A stretch of 64,000 nt of DNA from Symsagittifera roscoffensis (taxonomy: Eukaryota > Xenacoelomorpha > Acoela > Convolutidae). A program made the position numbers and the translations under genes. The stretch is from NCBI RefSeq assembly GCF_963678635.1, contig NC_087064.1, positions 45,803,346 to 45,867,345 of the forward strand. Direction: 5' to 3'. The notes beneath the pieces were generated by a model. That model saw only the letters and a list, made by a program, of their open reading frames with translations, searched no databases and was not told the origin of the DNA. This document shows positions 12,801 to 22,640 of the stretch, one piece after another (position 1 is the stretch's first letter; each line of letters starts with the position of its first letter).

Positions 12801-15800
12801 ATTTTTTCGGGTTAAAAGTTTTTTCGGGTTAAAAGCAGTTGGATCACTTATGATGCTGCTATGCAGCTGACATGCTCAATTTGATGAAAAATTAAATTAA
12901 ACTACTTGTGGATACTATTTACTACTGGGTAACATCGGGGGGAGGCTTGAAACTTAAAAGATTGTTTACAAAAGAAATTTTTTTGCGGCCCAACTTTTCA
13001 TGTTTTTCTGATAAAAACTATTTGTTTTGGGCGCCGTGTGTCTGCTCAAAAATTTTTGGCGTAGTAAAGAGCTTTAAGGGCATTATCTTCTGTTCAATTT
13101 GCAAAATTTGAAGTTGTCGAAAAACAAAATATTTTTTTCTTGTTTTTTTTTGCGTTCTTTGACTCTTTTTCCAACTGTCTGTTGGCAACTGTCTGTTGGC
13201 TATGCTTTTTTTCTGGGCTCCTTTTTTGTGGTACCTTGTTTCCCAATTATTACGCTTGCGATTACCAAGCGTTATCAAATAAGAATGTTGACATTTTTTC
13301 GGGTTAACAGTTTTTTCGGGTTAAAAGCAGTTGGATCACTTATGATGCTGCTATGCAGCTGACATGCTCAATTTGATGAAAATTTAAATAAAACTACTTG
13401 TGGATACTATTTACTACTGGGTAACATCGGGGGGAGGCTTGAAACTTAAAAGATTGTTTACAAAAGAAATTTTTTTGCGGCCCAACTGGTGTCTGCTCAC
13501 AGATTTTCGGCCTCGTTTCCTTTTCGGAAGTTTTGTTCAGTTGCTAATTTGAACTTCAAATGTCTTGCTTGGCATTTTTGTCTTGAATTCTTGCTTGATA
13601 AAAACAGGTATTATGAAAGTGTATGGGATTGGGTTTTGGTTTTTTTTTGAGTCGCTTTAGCTTTCTACCGATTTTCAAAGAAGGGGTATTCATAAAAAGA
13701 TTCTTGTGTGCAACATTCTTATGTGCTTCCATACTCCACTAGTCTCTACCCTTTGTCAACAGCCTTCGAAAAAATTTGTGGGGAGCATATTTGACCGATA
13801 TTTTTGGATTGTTTTCGTTTTCTCAAAAACTAACCTGCCAAATCTGAGATTTTGCTTTCAAGGAATTGAACGGGTTTTAAAAGCTCCCCTTCGAAAGCGG
13901 CAACGCCACGCCCAAACTTTTTTACACATAAAATTATGGACCTCGGATTAGTCAAATTTTCTATTTTTTTTTTTACCGTTTTTTGAATCTTTTTTAACTT
14001 TTCTCGAAAACTAACCTCTCAAACCTGAGGTTGTGGAATCAATGGAGATAATACGTAGTAGTAAGCTTGTTGGCATTACTGGCCACTCATGATTCTTTTT
14101 ACACAACAATTTTTGCTCATTTTTGATTTTTCGGCCGTATTTTTTGTACGAAAAAGTTTGTGTCATTCCGAAATGTACAAAATCTCAAAAGTTTTCACTG
14201 TTCTAAGGTTTTAGGCAAAGTCCAATTTTTAAATTACGCATTTTGTCCCGCATTAGAATGACAACTTAAAAAATCAAACACGTTCCTTCAGCTTAAGCTG
14301 CGCCCTAGGTGTCCTTCATCGAGAGATACGAAAATTTTGATTCACCTAATTTTTTCAACATTTTTTATGATTGTGTTGTATTGCAATTGGTGCAAAGCTC
14401 CGCTTTGCCTTTTTGTTCTAATTTTTTTTCAGGGGAAACACAATTTTTACGCTCCGCTCCGCTTTTCTTAAGTTAGTTGTATTCTTACTTCTCGGTTTGT
14501 TGAAATTTCATTTTTGTTTCGTTTTGTGGTTTCTTCGGCTTAAAAGGTTTCGGCTTGTTTTATATCGGCTTAGTTGTTGTTGTTGTTGTGGCTTCGTCTT
14601 CTGCATAGGTAGCGATTTTTGTTTTTCTTTGATAATGCTCCGTCTCCGGAGAGAATGAATGTTTGTTGAGGTTGTCTCGTCCAGAGTCGTTTTTTTGTGC
14701 TTGTGTGCTATGATGGGAAGGGGGCGTATAATTTGAGAGCTTCTGCTCAGATTTTTTTGGGTTTTGTCTACACTTGGTTAATTTTGTTCTGATGCTGAGT
14801 TTCATTCTATTGTTAGTACTATCTTCATTCATTTTGATAGATAAATATATTGATAAAATATATAAAGTTCTGAATAAAAAAAATTGGCCTGAAGAGTTTC
14901 TTATGTATTTTCGGCTTTGTCGCTGCTCGGTTAATTTTGTTCCGATGCTGATTTTGCTTTCTACTGATTGGCTTGTTTTCATGAAAGGAATGTTTATTCA
15001 AGGCAAACTCAGGAAGTTTTTTGGTTGCTCAATTTTTCGAAAGTTTTCATCTGGCTTTCATCTCTATTTTTGTCGGTTAGTTTGTCCTGCTACTTAGAGT
15101 TTCGCCTCTCCGTAAAATTTTTAAATTTGAAGTTATTTCAGTTTCAAGATTTCAGATATTTTTTTTGCAAATTTCATAATTTGGTTTGAGAAAAAAAGTT
15201 TTTTTAGTTCGATTTGTCGGTTCGTCTGCAAGTAGTGAGAGTAATTTTTTTTGTGTTGCAAGAGGTTCGCCTCTGTGTGTATTTTTTAGTTTTCGGGAAA
15301 TTGGTTATTGATATCGTGTTACTTTATGATTGCATAACCACCAATTTTCAACTAACTGTTGCTCTGTTTGGTAATGAAAATGTTAGATGACAAGTCTGTT
15401 TCTACTCTATCTGTATTAAACATTTTTTGCATTTCAGATACCCCAGATGTGCTGTCTCCTCTGAAACGGATGATCACAGTGTTGTGTGTGACTATAGCAG
15501 CACTCATCCTCCTCGCGCACAACCACTATACTCTGGACATCCTGGGCGCTTACTATGTCGCATCCAGGGTCTGGATGTTCTACCACTTCCTATCACACAA
15601 CCCTCACTTCAGAATCAGTGGCCAGCTCTCTTTCTGCTGGAGCTGGCTCGTAAACATATTCGAGGACGGGTCCGAATCACAGGTTCGTTCGTACCTAGAG
15701 CTTGAAAAGTCATTGCAAATAAGTTAGATAACTCAAATAGACTGTGAACATAAATGGTGTCTAATTTGATAGACTGCTTTTATGAAAAATCGTTCTGTTC

Positions 15801-15967
15801 AGTTTGAAGTGGAAAATACGAGTAAAAATGAAATAAAACTGTTGCAGGTGAAGAACGAGTTCCAGAGTGTGCGGGAGATCTACCACATGATTTGTCAGCA
15901 GACAGAAGCTCACAACAGCCATCACAGGCCCAAGTCAGGCAACAACAAGAAGCTACAGACAGTATAG
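770..15967 (+). CDS. Sphingomyelin synthase family protein (SMS/SAMD8-like), six exons
   Basis: Exons 770-860, 964-1449, 4037-4241, 10179-10444, 15438-15682 and 15848-15967 join in phase (1,1,2,1,0) to 470 aa ending in TAG. Seen: a Ser/Asn-rich N-terminus (about 1-185), hydrophobic segments near 187-210, 237-255, 264-290 and 360-380, the motif CGNYFFSGHT (His336) and the motif HYTLDILGAYY (His379, Asp383). The 43- and 4-residue spacings equal those of the His/His/Asp catalytic triad of human SMS1. The family moves a phospho-head group from a phospholipid to ceramide, in Golgi, plasma membrane or ER. PLPDII-like, SGHT and HYT blocks are in family order. No SAM domain is visible, so SMS versus SMSr (ceramide phosphoethanolamine synthase) is unresolved. 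The usual CGDY is CGNY here. Length is slightly above the usual ~415 aa because of the N-terminus. Introns 3 and 4 are repeat-filled. Confidence 0.88.
964..1449 (+). CDS. SMS-like gene, exon 2 (cytosolic N-terminal region)
   Basis: Acceptor TTTCTTGTTTTAG|CA and donor ATGG|GTGAGT, phase 1 in and out. The translation is rich in Ser, Asn and Gly and ends ELKKTFM, which aligns with the start of the first membrane segment in this family. Reading past the donor reaches a stop at 1529. Confidence 0.8.
1655..2715 (+). repeat. Composite hairpin element copy in SMS intron 2
   Basis: Two copies of hairpin 1 (1670-1686, with a G-T wobble; 1858-1876, perfect 7-bp stem), each followed by 'GGTTATTGCAATCG' or 'GGGTATTGCAATCG'-type sequence. 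Then about three degenerate 150-175-bp units (2150-2570) carrying 'TATCGGCTTATTGGCCTCAT' and a TGTGTGTG tract, and hairpin 2 at 2697-2711. The same modules recur elsewhere in the window in both orientations. Confidence 0.6.
3175..3510 (+). repeat. Dispersed repeat 'CTCCACTATCGAACAGC' family, copy 1
   Basis: 'GGCAAACTCCACTATCGAAC' through 'TGTTGGCTATG' matches 9765-10070 closely and 17940-18245 more distantly. Inverted copies are at 45170-45500 and 59440-59780. Confidence 0.6.
4037..4241 (+). CDS. SMS-like gene, exon 3 (first membrane segments)
   Basis: Acceptor TTTTGATTCAG|CG; the donor CACAG|GTCATT is weaker than average. Encodes FVFQQLAQMLMIW..., then SPVLPDIILSRVP, which resembles the conserved PLPDII segment of sphingomyelin synthases, then a hydrophobic helix ILLFALFVVFTTVILF. 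Confidence 0.85.
6290..6545. repeat. Short palindrome repeat cluster 1 (GGAATCCGC)
   Basis: Around ten copies of a 20-24-bp unit, 'AAATGTAAGTGGAATCCGC' and variants on alternating strands, run head to tail. The core reads nearly the same on both strands. Confidence 0.65.
6700..7075 (+). repeat. About three tandem units of ~125 bp
   Basis: 'AGCATATCGCC' recurs at about 6770, 6895 and 7022. Each is followed by 'AATTAGG', 'TTGGGATTG', 'CCCAAATACTGATTTT' and 'AACGCCGAATAAATTCAA'. The first unit is the most diverged. Confidence 0.7.
7280..7610. repeat. Short palindrome repeat cluster 2 (GCGGATTCCGC)
   Basis: About twelve copies of the same GCGGAWTCCGC core as at 6290-6545, spaced 15-50 bp and often flanked by 'TTACAA' or 'TTTGC'. 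Confidence 0.65.
7790..9110 (-). pseudogene. Decayed non-LTR retrotransposon (LINE) reverse transcriptase
   Basis: On the minus strand, frames broken by several shifts give a GxPQxSVLSxxLFNLYVHD-like RT block (about 8870-8940), a TSYADY block where YADD is expected (about 8820-8855), and a late Cys/His-like LCPNCQ...CP region (about 7900). These are typical of jockey/CR1-type ORF2 proteins in that order. The block is GC-richer than the surrounding intron. It is interrupted by many stops and is certainly dead. The clade is uncertain. Confidence 0.6.
9765..10070 (+). repeat. Dispersed repeat 'CTCCACTATCGAACAGC' family, copy 2
   Basis: Same module order as 3175-3510, including 'GTGATCGACTT', 'AGATTTCCCAG' and a terminal 'AACAGTCTGTTGGCTATG'. 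It ends about 100 bp before SMS exon 4. Confidence 0.6.
10179..10444 (+). CDS. SMS-like gene, exon 4 (SGHT catalytic motif)
   Basis: Acceptor TTTTGCTTAG|G and donor CAAT|GTAAGC. Carries the CGNYFFSGHT block with the first catalytic His. GC is clearly higher than in the surrounding intron. A G-run cluster lies about 160 bp past the donor. Confidence 0.9.
10602..10640 (+). other. G-run cluster, potential G-quadruplex
   Basis: Eleven consecutive G, then GGG, GGG, GGGG and GGG within 39 bp, about 160 bp after the exon 4 donor of the SMS-like gene. A short C-run ten bases upstream could instead pair with the first G tract. Confidence 0.5.
11024..13487 (+). repeat. Tandem array of five ~492-bp units
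   Basis: Units begin near 11024, 11516, 12009, 12501 and 12993. They are almost identical, with a period of 492-493 bp. Each holds 'TGTCTGCTCAAAAATTTTTG', a doubled 14-bp 'CAACTGTCTGTTGG', a variant of hairpin 1 (CGCTTG...CAAGCG, 11284-11302 in unit 1) and 'TTTTTTCGGGTTAACAG'. ORFs of 86-87 aa occur on both strands in every unit but are by-products of the repeat. Two marker sites alternate between odd and even units. The array lies inside SMS intron 4. Confidence 0.95.
13488..15300 (+). repeat. Mixed dispersed-repeat block in SMS intron 4
   Basis: Contains 'GGTGTCTGCTCACAGATTTT' (compare 29.7 and 31.7 kb), two degenerate ~180-bp units with 'CTCGAAAACTAACC', hairpin 2 at 14392-14408 with the GCAAAGC/GCTTTGC stem, and 'TTTCGGCTTGTTTTATATCG' at about 14545. 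No exon seen. Confidence 0.5.
15438..15682 (+). CDS. SMS-like gene, exon 5 (HYTLD catalytic motif)
   Basis: Acceptor TTTTTTGCATTTCAG and donor CACAG|GTTCGT. Contains the last membrane segments and HNHYTLDILGAYY, with the second catalytic His and the Asp. Confidence 0.9.
15848..15967 (+). CDS. SMS-like gene, exon 6 (C-terminus)
   Basis: Acceptor CTGTTGCAG, phase 0. Encodes 39 residues of His/Asn/Lys-rich cytosolic tail (ending KKLQTV) and a TAG stop. No known C-terminal motif recognised. Confidence 0.8.
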   Translation: MKNEFQSVREIYHMICQQTEAHNSHHRPKSGNNKKLQTV

Positions 15968-16313
15968 GCTACTATCAATCAACAACACTACTCTTCCCCA
16001 ATCTAACTTAAAATAGTCTAGATGATTATTGTCTCTGGACTGCCATGCAGGTCTTGCTCGGCAATGTGAATCCTCCAAGCCCTCTTCGTAGATGATCGAG
16101 ATCGCTTGCACGACTCTATGCTGACTGGCGATACTCTAGTCTTGCCTTACAAATCATGCAACTTCACTACTACAAATAACAGTTACTACTATTTTGCAGA
16201 AAAATACCAAAACTAGTTTTGTTGTGGTTTTGTTTTGAAAGCAAGAAGAAATGATGGAAATACTACATGTAATCGCCTATAAGGAACTGCAATGGAATTG
16301 TAAATTATGTACA

Positions 16314-16319
16314 AATAAA
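16314..16319 (+). terminator. Polyadenylation signal of the SMS-like gene
   Basis: AATAAA about 350 bp after the stop codon, in AT-rich 3' UTR sequence. It is the first canonical hexamer I see after the stop. Confidence 0.6.
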
Positions 16320-17870
16320 TTATAAATGACGATAACCAATCCGAATTTTTATAGCAACCAATTATGCAAATGGCTTCAGAAGCGCACATATAGAAATGAA
16401 ACGCTTTATACTCTATTTCTGTTCAAGTCTCTGTCGGTTATCCTCAAATAAGCTATTCAGCTGAACAATTATGTGAAAGAATTTACTCTGAGAGGACAGC
16501 TGACATCAGTGAAGTTTTCGGTATTTTTTTTTCTGTTTTTGAGTACTACCTGCATGCTGTTTAGCCCTCAATGAATGTCTAAATCCCGAGCCTTCGAGCC
16601 CCACAAGCGCTTGCTTTTCATGCCTTAAATATGTTTATTTTTGATTTTCCTATTCGCCTAGTGGTTGGGTTCTGTGATCTGTTATGATGTCATATTTTGA
16701 GTAATGCAACAAACCAACTACAGAAACAGTCGAAATCACAGAAGCCTAATAATCAAATGTGATGGTCACTTATAGTTTTCTACAGAACAGGTGCCGAATG
16801 CAACTTTCGTATATCCCCTGACTGAAGTAATATCCCTTCCACTCACTTCCTTAGCCTGAAACCTCAAAGGGGGAAAATATTTGCAGCAAGCTGCTTAGCT
16901 CCCTTGCAACTCGAATATAGTTTACCGGAGATAGTTCTTTTCTCTAAATTGTAATTCCGAAAATTCACCAGCTCAAAATACCTGCAATTCCATACTACAA
17001 ATTTGTCAAATCAGTGTATTATTTTTATAACGTTTTCTTTCCCTACTTTTTCCAGCAAATGATTTAGCTTTAGTTGACCTGAGTAACTAACATTTATTGT
17101 TTGGATTTATAATTTTTCATTGAAATTCATTGTGTTCGTTTGAAGCTGAAGTTAAAGACCTTTTTCCTAACATACATGGCAGCATCAAGCCATCGGAATG
17201 TAATATTCAATGATTTCTCAAATCGGCTGAATAATTATACTTAATACATTTCAAGTAAATAGACATTTCAAATATGAACAATGTGAGTTTTAATCCGTAA
17301 AGTGTATAACAGACTTTTGAACAGGCTCTTAAAGGTTGTGCAAAATTGATATACCATCTTTTTTTAGATTTAAAAGCATACCAAAAATGTGATAGAATAC
17401 TTTCTGTTCGATTAAGCACCGCGCTTTTTACATAATTAATTTCTTTTGTTTGCTCTGAGACTAAAAAACCATGTTGTTGATATTGATGCTAATGCATGCG
17501 TGACTGTTGCTAGATAATGAAGTTTGAAATTAAACCAAAACTTTGCTTGCATGTAAACCTGCCTTCTGCTTATTTTCCCGCGTAAATACATTTTATCTTT
17601 CAAGTTACATAATCAGTGCGGAAAGTGTATCAATCAATACATTAATGAAAACTTCGAGGCAAAGATCTAGGTCAATCTTTGAACTTTGGATCGCGATTGA
17701 TCTTGAATTCATGCAGATGAATTAGACGCTTAATCATGAACCCGCAAACATGAATCAGGCTTCAATTTATGTCAAATCAATGCTGCAACTCTATTTGTGC
17801 AGACATCAAACAGCTTGTACCAGAGATCTTTGCATGCTCGGTTTGTAAATGCTAAACTAATCATCGACAG
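16320..17870. other. Intergenic sequence downstream of the SMS-like gene
   Basis: AT-rich, slightly less repetitive than its surroundings. Only short ORFs without recognisable products. No feature called. Confidence 0.4.
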
Positions 17871-17879
17871 AAAACAGAG

Positions 17880-18250
17880 TTGTTATTTAGTGTCAATGAG
17901 CGTAGCGAAGACACTTCTATAGGTCGTGATGATTGTTTTGCTCTTTTTAATTCGATTTTTTTTGCCGTTGATTTGGAAGGGAAAATCACTATCGAGCTGC
18001 AAAAAGTGTTAAGGTCACAGAAAACGTGATCGACAGTTACAAAAGTGTATTTTAGTTTTAAGATTTCCCAGCAGAAAAAAATGATCAAATTTTCATAAAT
18101 AGGGTTTTTTTAATTATACCAGAAATTGTTCTTGAAATTTGAAGAGCTTTTTGAAATTGAAAATTCACCTTTTTCCCACCAAAAATATGTATTTTTTTCT
18201 ATTTCCTTGCGCTCATTGACACTTGCAGCGGTCTGTTGGCTATGCTGAAT
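17880..18250 (+). repeat. Dispersed repeat 'CTATCGA' family, copy 3
   Basis: Degenerate copy sharing 'AAAAGTGTTAAGGTCAC', 'ACGTGATCGAC', 'AGATTTCCCAGC' and 'GGTCTGTTGGCTATG' with the 3.2- and 9.8-kb copies. Confidence 0.5.
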
Positions 18251-18499
18251 CATGTTTTTGTGCTAACCCGTTTGTTCCAGCCCTTTGTCTGTGATATGAA
18301 TGCTAACTTGGAAAAAAAATGCCCAATACGTTTTCGAAATACATTATTTACCAGAATGGTTTTTAAACAGTTAGAAATTTTAGATTTCATGTTAGCTGGA
18401 AACGGGAGTGGAATTTTGCAGAAAGGGGGCGTGTTATCTGAAATAGTGATAAAAAAACGCGCCATCATTAAATAATCATGAAAATAACGAAATTAGAGT

Positions 18500-18996
18500 A
18501 TCGGTTTCCTTCAAGTTTTGTATTCGAAGCTCCTCTAGCCTAAAGACATTTAGCTCAATGATAGTTTGATCCGCGCGAACTCAAGTAGGTCAAAGAAAGC
18601 TCTGTACATTTTCTCCCACATTTCAAATATATAATTTTCTCTCTTGTTTTACACGTTGTTATGACTGAATGTGCGATGTTACTATTGTACAAAATGTTCA
18701 CTCTGCAAAAATTCATTAAATTATGGCAACGTAAAGTTAGTTTTCTGAAACTGAAATTCAAATAAGAGGGGTAGTGGAAAACAACCCAAAGAAATATCAT
18801 AGGGTATTAAGTTGGTTCCAACTCCTTAGCACTATTTCAGTTGACTCCTACATACTGAAATCCAAACTTCCATTTAATTGAAGTAATCATTAACGAAACA
18901 AGACTCTGCGTTTTTTTTTGATATTAACGAACGCAGTGATTACCAATTCTTCAATTCAGTTGCCTATAAATTTGTGGATACTTACAATGGCATTCT
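18500..18996 (+). repeat. ~490-bp direct repeat, left copy
   Basis: Starts 'TCGGTTTCCTTCAAGTTTTG' and ends near 'ACTTACAATGGCATT'. Matches 27470-27970 in the same orientation with scattered substitutions and small indels. Together the copies flank the gypsy-like element, but their ends lack an obvious TG...CA. Confidence 0.8.
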
Positions 18997-19264
18997 TCTG
19001 AAAATGATAGTAGAAACGTGGGAAAATTTGGCATCTAGAAGAAGTTATCTTTCACGATGACTTGCAGAATGACAAGAAATGAATGAAAATTTCTTGAAAG
19101 AAAATTTATCGAAGCATAAATTTTTTAACTTTTGAGTAGCCGGAATGAAATGTTAATACACTATCGCACTTGCTGAGAGTCGAAAACAATCTAACAGATA
19201 AACGAAAAATATGAGAAAGTTTGAGCGAGTTTCAAGTTTAAGAGTTATTTTCAGGTTCCTCAAT

Positions 19265-20640
19265 TCATATCCTCTTGAAGGGAGTAGCTTGGTCTTTCGT
19301 CCTTGGGAAAGGCAACTGACTTCCTTTTTGGCCAATTGGGATGAATGGTGTAGTAGGCATCTGCTCTAGGGCTGGTGTTTGTGGCGATTGTTCGGTAGAC
19401 TCTGATTCCGTGACACTCTTGACAGAGTGGCGAAGAGGGTCACCGAAAAACTTCGTAGGTTTCTTGGAGCGTCCTGAAGACCGGGTTGAATCACTACTCG
19501 CCTGATCAGTGACTTCAGTAGGTTCTGAGGTAGCAGCGCCCTGAACCTCACCGTGTTGACCATCCCCTGACGTTTGTGGCCCCGATTGAGTGGGCGGTTC
19601 AGGAGGCGTCGCCAAAATTTCCTTCGACAAGACTGGAGCTGTGGCAGTGGTTAGTGGCATAGTTGTCGTCTGTGGTGAATCATTCACCTGAGCTGCGCCC
19701 TGAGGCGTTGATCCGGGTGCCTCAAATATCTCGAGCGGTGGTCCAGTGATGAACGAGTCTTCACTTGAGGACTCCGCCGTAAGGTCTATCACCTTGCCTC
19801 TGGAAGGTACACTGGCTTGCGGCTGAACTGGGGAAGTAGACTTTTGAGAGTGAGGCCGGGGATCAATCTGTCTTTGGAGTCTCTCTCCAACTGTGCCAGG
19901 CGTAGCTGAAAACTTAGGGTAGTTAAATTTATGTCTTAAGCTTGGATGATTTTTCCGATAGACTTTTCCCTTGTCGGTAATGGTAGTGAGTTCCGATCAA
20001 GCACTTTTCGAAAGATTTTGACTCTTATGGGGTCTTATAAAATTAGTTATTGTAATTTACGTGTCATTGAGAGTCTTTTTGGCCTCGTTGAAGACGACAC
20101 ATTCACTCGCTGAGAATGTGATAAGGCTGGCACTGGCGGGTCTCTAACGTGATCATAGAATCGTAATGTCCCCTTCGTGATCCCAGACTTCAATGAGGTA
20201 GCTAGGTCACTGTTACGGGCGGTTAGTTCACGGAAAAGTTCGCGGCCCTGTTGCGGTTGCACATTACTTTTCAATTGGCTCCAAGTGTTCGCCGCCTTAG
20301 CAAGATTCTCCAGGGCCTTGCATGTCTGACTGTCCGCGATCCTACAACCCACTCCAAAAAGTGGATTGAACTTGAAGGGAATGTCTGGACCGTGTGAAGC
20401 TCCTCTAGGCACAACTTTAGCACTATCCCGGCTGTAGTCCCGACTCGACCGCTGCTCCGGTGTTAGGAGGGTTCTTTCCAGTCCTTGCGCTGAAGTAGGA
20501 GAATGAACAACATTATCACGTGCTAATGAGAATTCCGTATTAGGCTTTCTCCCATAATGTAGCTTAAAAGGAGATTTTTTCAATGTAGCATGATTTGTTT
20601 TTCGAATATCGTCAACGATTTGTTGTAATGTTGACTTCAA
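19265..20640 (-). pseudogene. Integrase C-terminal region and Pro/Ser/Thr-rich tail
   Basis: 20640-20047 continues the integrase (KKSPFKLHYGRKPN is typical of the core end), then a charged region ending RPKRLSMTRKLQ. 19792-19265 is rich in Pro, Thr, Ser and Gln and contains SGRSKKPTKFFGDPL, like the basic tails of some gypsy integrases. I see no membrane segment, so an env-like gene is not supported. Confidence 0.6.
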
Positions 20641-21352
20641 GTTTTAATACTAGGATCTAATCTTTCGGTTCCCAACTTCCGTTTAATGGTTTGAATTGAC
20701 CGTTCAACCAACCCGCAACTTCGATGATCTCCCACGGCTGTGAGGACATGTTTTATGCCTCTGCTTTTGCGAAATTCCTTAACAACATCAGGCTTGAATC
20801 CAGAACCGTGATCCGTTATAATGGTTTCCGGGATGCCATGATTACGAATGTACGATCTTAAGAATTTGACAATTTTTTTCGCGCTTACTGTCTTAATTAA
20901 CATCACCGAAGGGTATTTCGAAAAACGGTCTATTGCGACTAAGATATAAATCTTCCCCTCATTATCATCAATTATCGAGCCCGCAAAATCAAGTTGGATT
21001 TTTTGATTTGGAGCTGACAACGTTGGTAGTGGCTTGGCAGAGTTATAAGTTGTTGAAGTTTTGATATTCTTACCAAATAGAGTACATTTGGGCATTTTTC
21101 GCAGACATTAACTATCTGACGATTGAGGAACGGCCACCAGATGTATTCCGACGCATCCATCATAGCCGCCTGTCCAGGATGTGATCGGTGAAGGCGAGTC
21201 AGAATGGCACTCCGAAGCTGCTCGGGTATAGCCAGCTTGTTATCTATCAGGACACAGTTGTTCACCACCGCCGCCTTTGTCCTGAATTGGGCCATGTACG
21301 CCCCCAGTTTGTTAAAAGATTGCACATCTTTGTTGATAATCGCCGTCCGCAA
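20637..21352 (-). pseudogene. pol: Integrase zinc finger and catalytic core
   Basis: 21352-20972 carries the HHCC finger (LHRSHPG...CEKCP). After a frameshift near 21090, 21095-20637 carries the core: QLDFAGSI (first Asp), ITDHGSGF (second Asp) and LVERSIQTIKRKLG (Glu). These match the DDE triad of retroelement integrases. A second frameshift near 20640 leads into the C-terminal part. Confidence 0.85.
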
Positions 21353-21753
21353 TGGTCCTAGGAACGCGTCTTCTCCTGTAAGCTCCTCAAGTAGGTCGAC
21401 GTAAAGTCCCCAAAAAGTCCCGGGAGGCCGACAACTTGCCTCTTATCCCGAGTGACCATGGGTTTGTGATTGTTGATAGCATTGACTCCCATCCTGACCA
21501 CTGCTTCCTGTCGGGCCTTCTTTGCCATTCTCTGCCTCCGGCAATCGTCCAGAAACTGAGCCAGGCCCTTTAGTGCGGACTGTCCCCGAGCGACGACAAA
21601 GCGGTCTTGTGAGTGTTTCAGCCTGGCCAGATTTCAGGTCAGTATTTGATCAATTCGGCTCGCACGATTCATACAGCTAGCTCTTTGGGGTATTGGGGTA
21701 TTAATTTTGAGATATAAGGTCGGAGACAATGATTTCTCTCACAAACTTCCGGT

Positions 21754-22146
21754 TTAGCGCATCTCATTTGCATACGAGTCTGATTGGTCGAGCGGATTGG
21801 AGCATGAAAAGTCGACCTCTCGCGACGAGAACGTAAAATCGTGATTTTGCATTTTAGCCTGTAATTGGCGGATTATCTGAGAGCATGGTTGAACGCCCTC
21901 TAGCGACGAGATATCGTTACTAGAAATTAGCCCATCCTCAAGTGATTGGTTTGATATTTGGTTAGAAAACACGACGCCCTCTATGGACGACGAGCTTAAC
22001 TGGTTGCAGGAATCCGATTGGTCAAATGAGTCAATAGATGACTGGTCCACCGTTTTACTTAAGTGGTGGCGAATATCACCTCCAACGTTACCAGACGTTT
22101 TGATTGGTTGAATTCGATTATGATTTGATACCTGCCCCACAGACAC
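21754..22146 (-). pseudogene. Ser/Gln-rich spacer between RNase H and integrase
   Basis: A 130-codon open frame rich in Ser, Asn, Gln and Asp with repeated SNQ and DQSD words. No motif recognised. It is in the position of the linker before the integrase zinc finger. Confidence 0.45.
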
Positions 22147-22255
22147 TATTTTTGGTCTGAACGGAGTGCGGATCCAGTTTAAGGCATTATGAAAGGCTTG
22201 AATGGATGCGATGACGGTAAAGGAGCTTTAAATGTCGGGTGTCTCGACATATAAT

Positions 22256-22640
22256 CTACAATGACCAAGGATGAGCCCGGTACATGTTCAATTTCATAGT
22301 CAATTGGAATGAGGCGATCCGCCCAACGAGAATTCGCGACTGATAAGGTTTCTTGCCATACGTTTCATTAAGTGCTGAGATAATAGCTTTGTGATCAGTT
22401 AAGATAATAAAACATTTACCAAGTAAGTATGTACAAAAATGTTCGCACGCCCACACGATGGCCAAAAGCTCTAACTCATTAGTGCTATATTTGGTTTCCG
22501 CGGAATTAAGAAATCTAGAGGCGAACGCTATCGGGGACCAGACATTTGGTGCCACCTCCTGCTCCAAGCAAGCTCCTAGCCCACTGTGACTTGCCTCACA
22601 CTTGACTCGAGAAGCTTTTGAGGCATCATAGTGATACAAG
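22256..22640 (-). pseudogene. pol: RNase H domain of the gypsy-like element
   Basis: Contains SRVKCEASHSGLGACLEQ, YSTNELELLAIVWACEHF and LTDHKAI, the three conserved RNase H blocks of Ty3/gypsy pol. The first catalytic position, normally Asp in xDAS, is Glu. A frameshift near 22290 separates it from an HVPGSS-type connection segment. Confidence 0.85.

Noticed and set aside
11049-13362. 86- and 87-codon ORFs repeated on both strands in the 492-bp array
   Set aside because: They exist because the unit is repeated; composition is low complexity (Lys/Phe-rich), both strands are open together, and no motif or start context supports coding.
19265-19792. Possible env-like gene at the 3' end of the gypsy-like element
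   Set aside because: Pro/Ser/Thr-rich with no signal peptide or membrane segment; better explained as an integrase tail extension.
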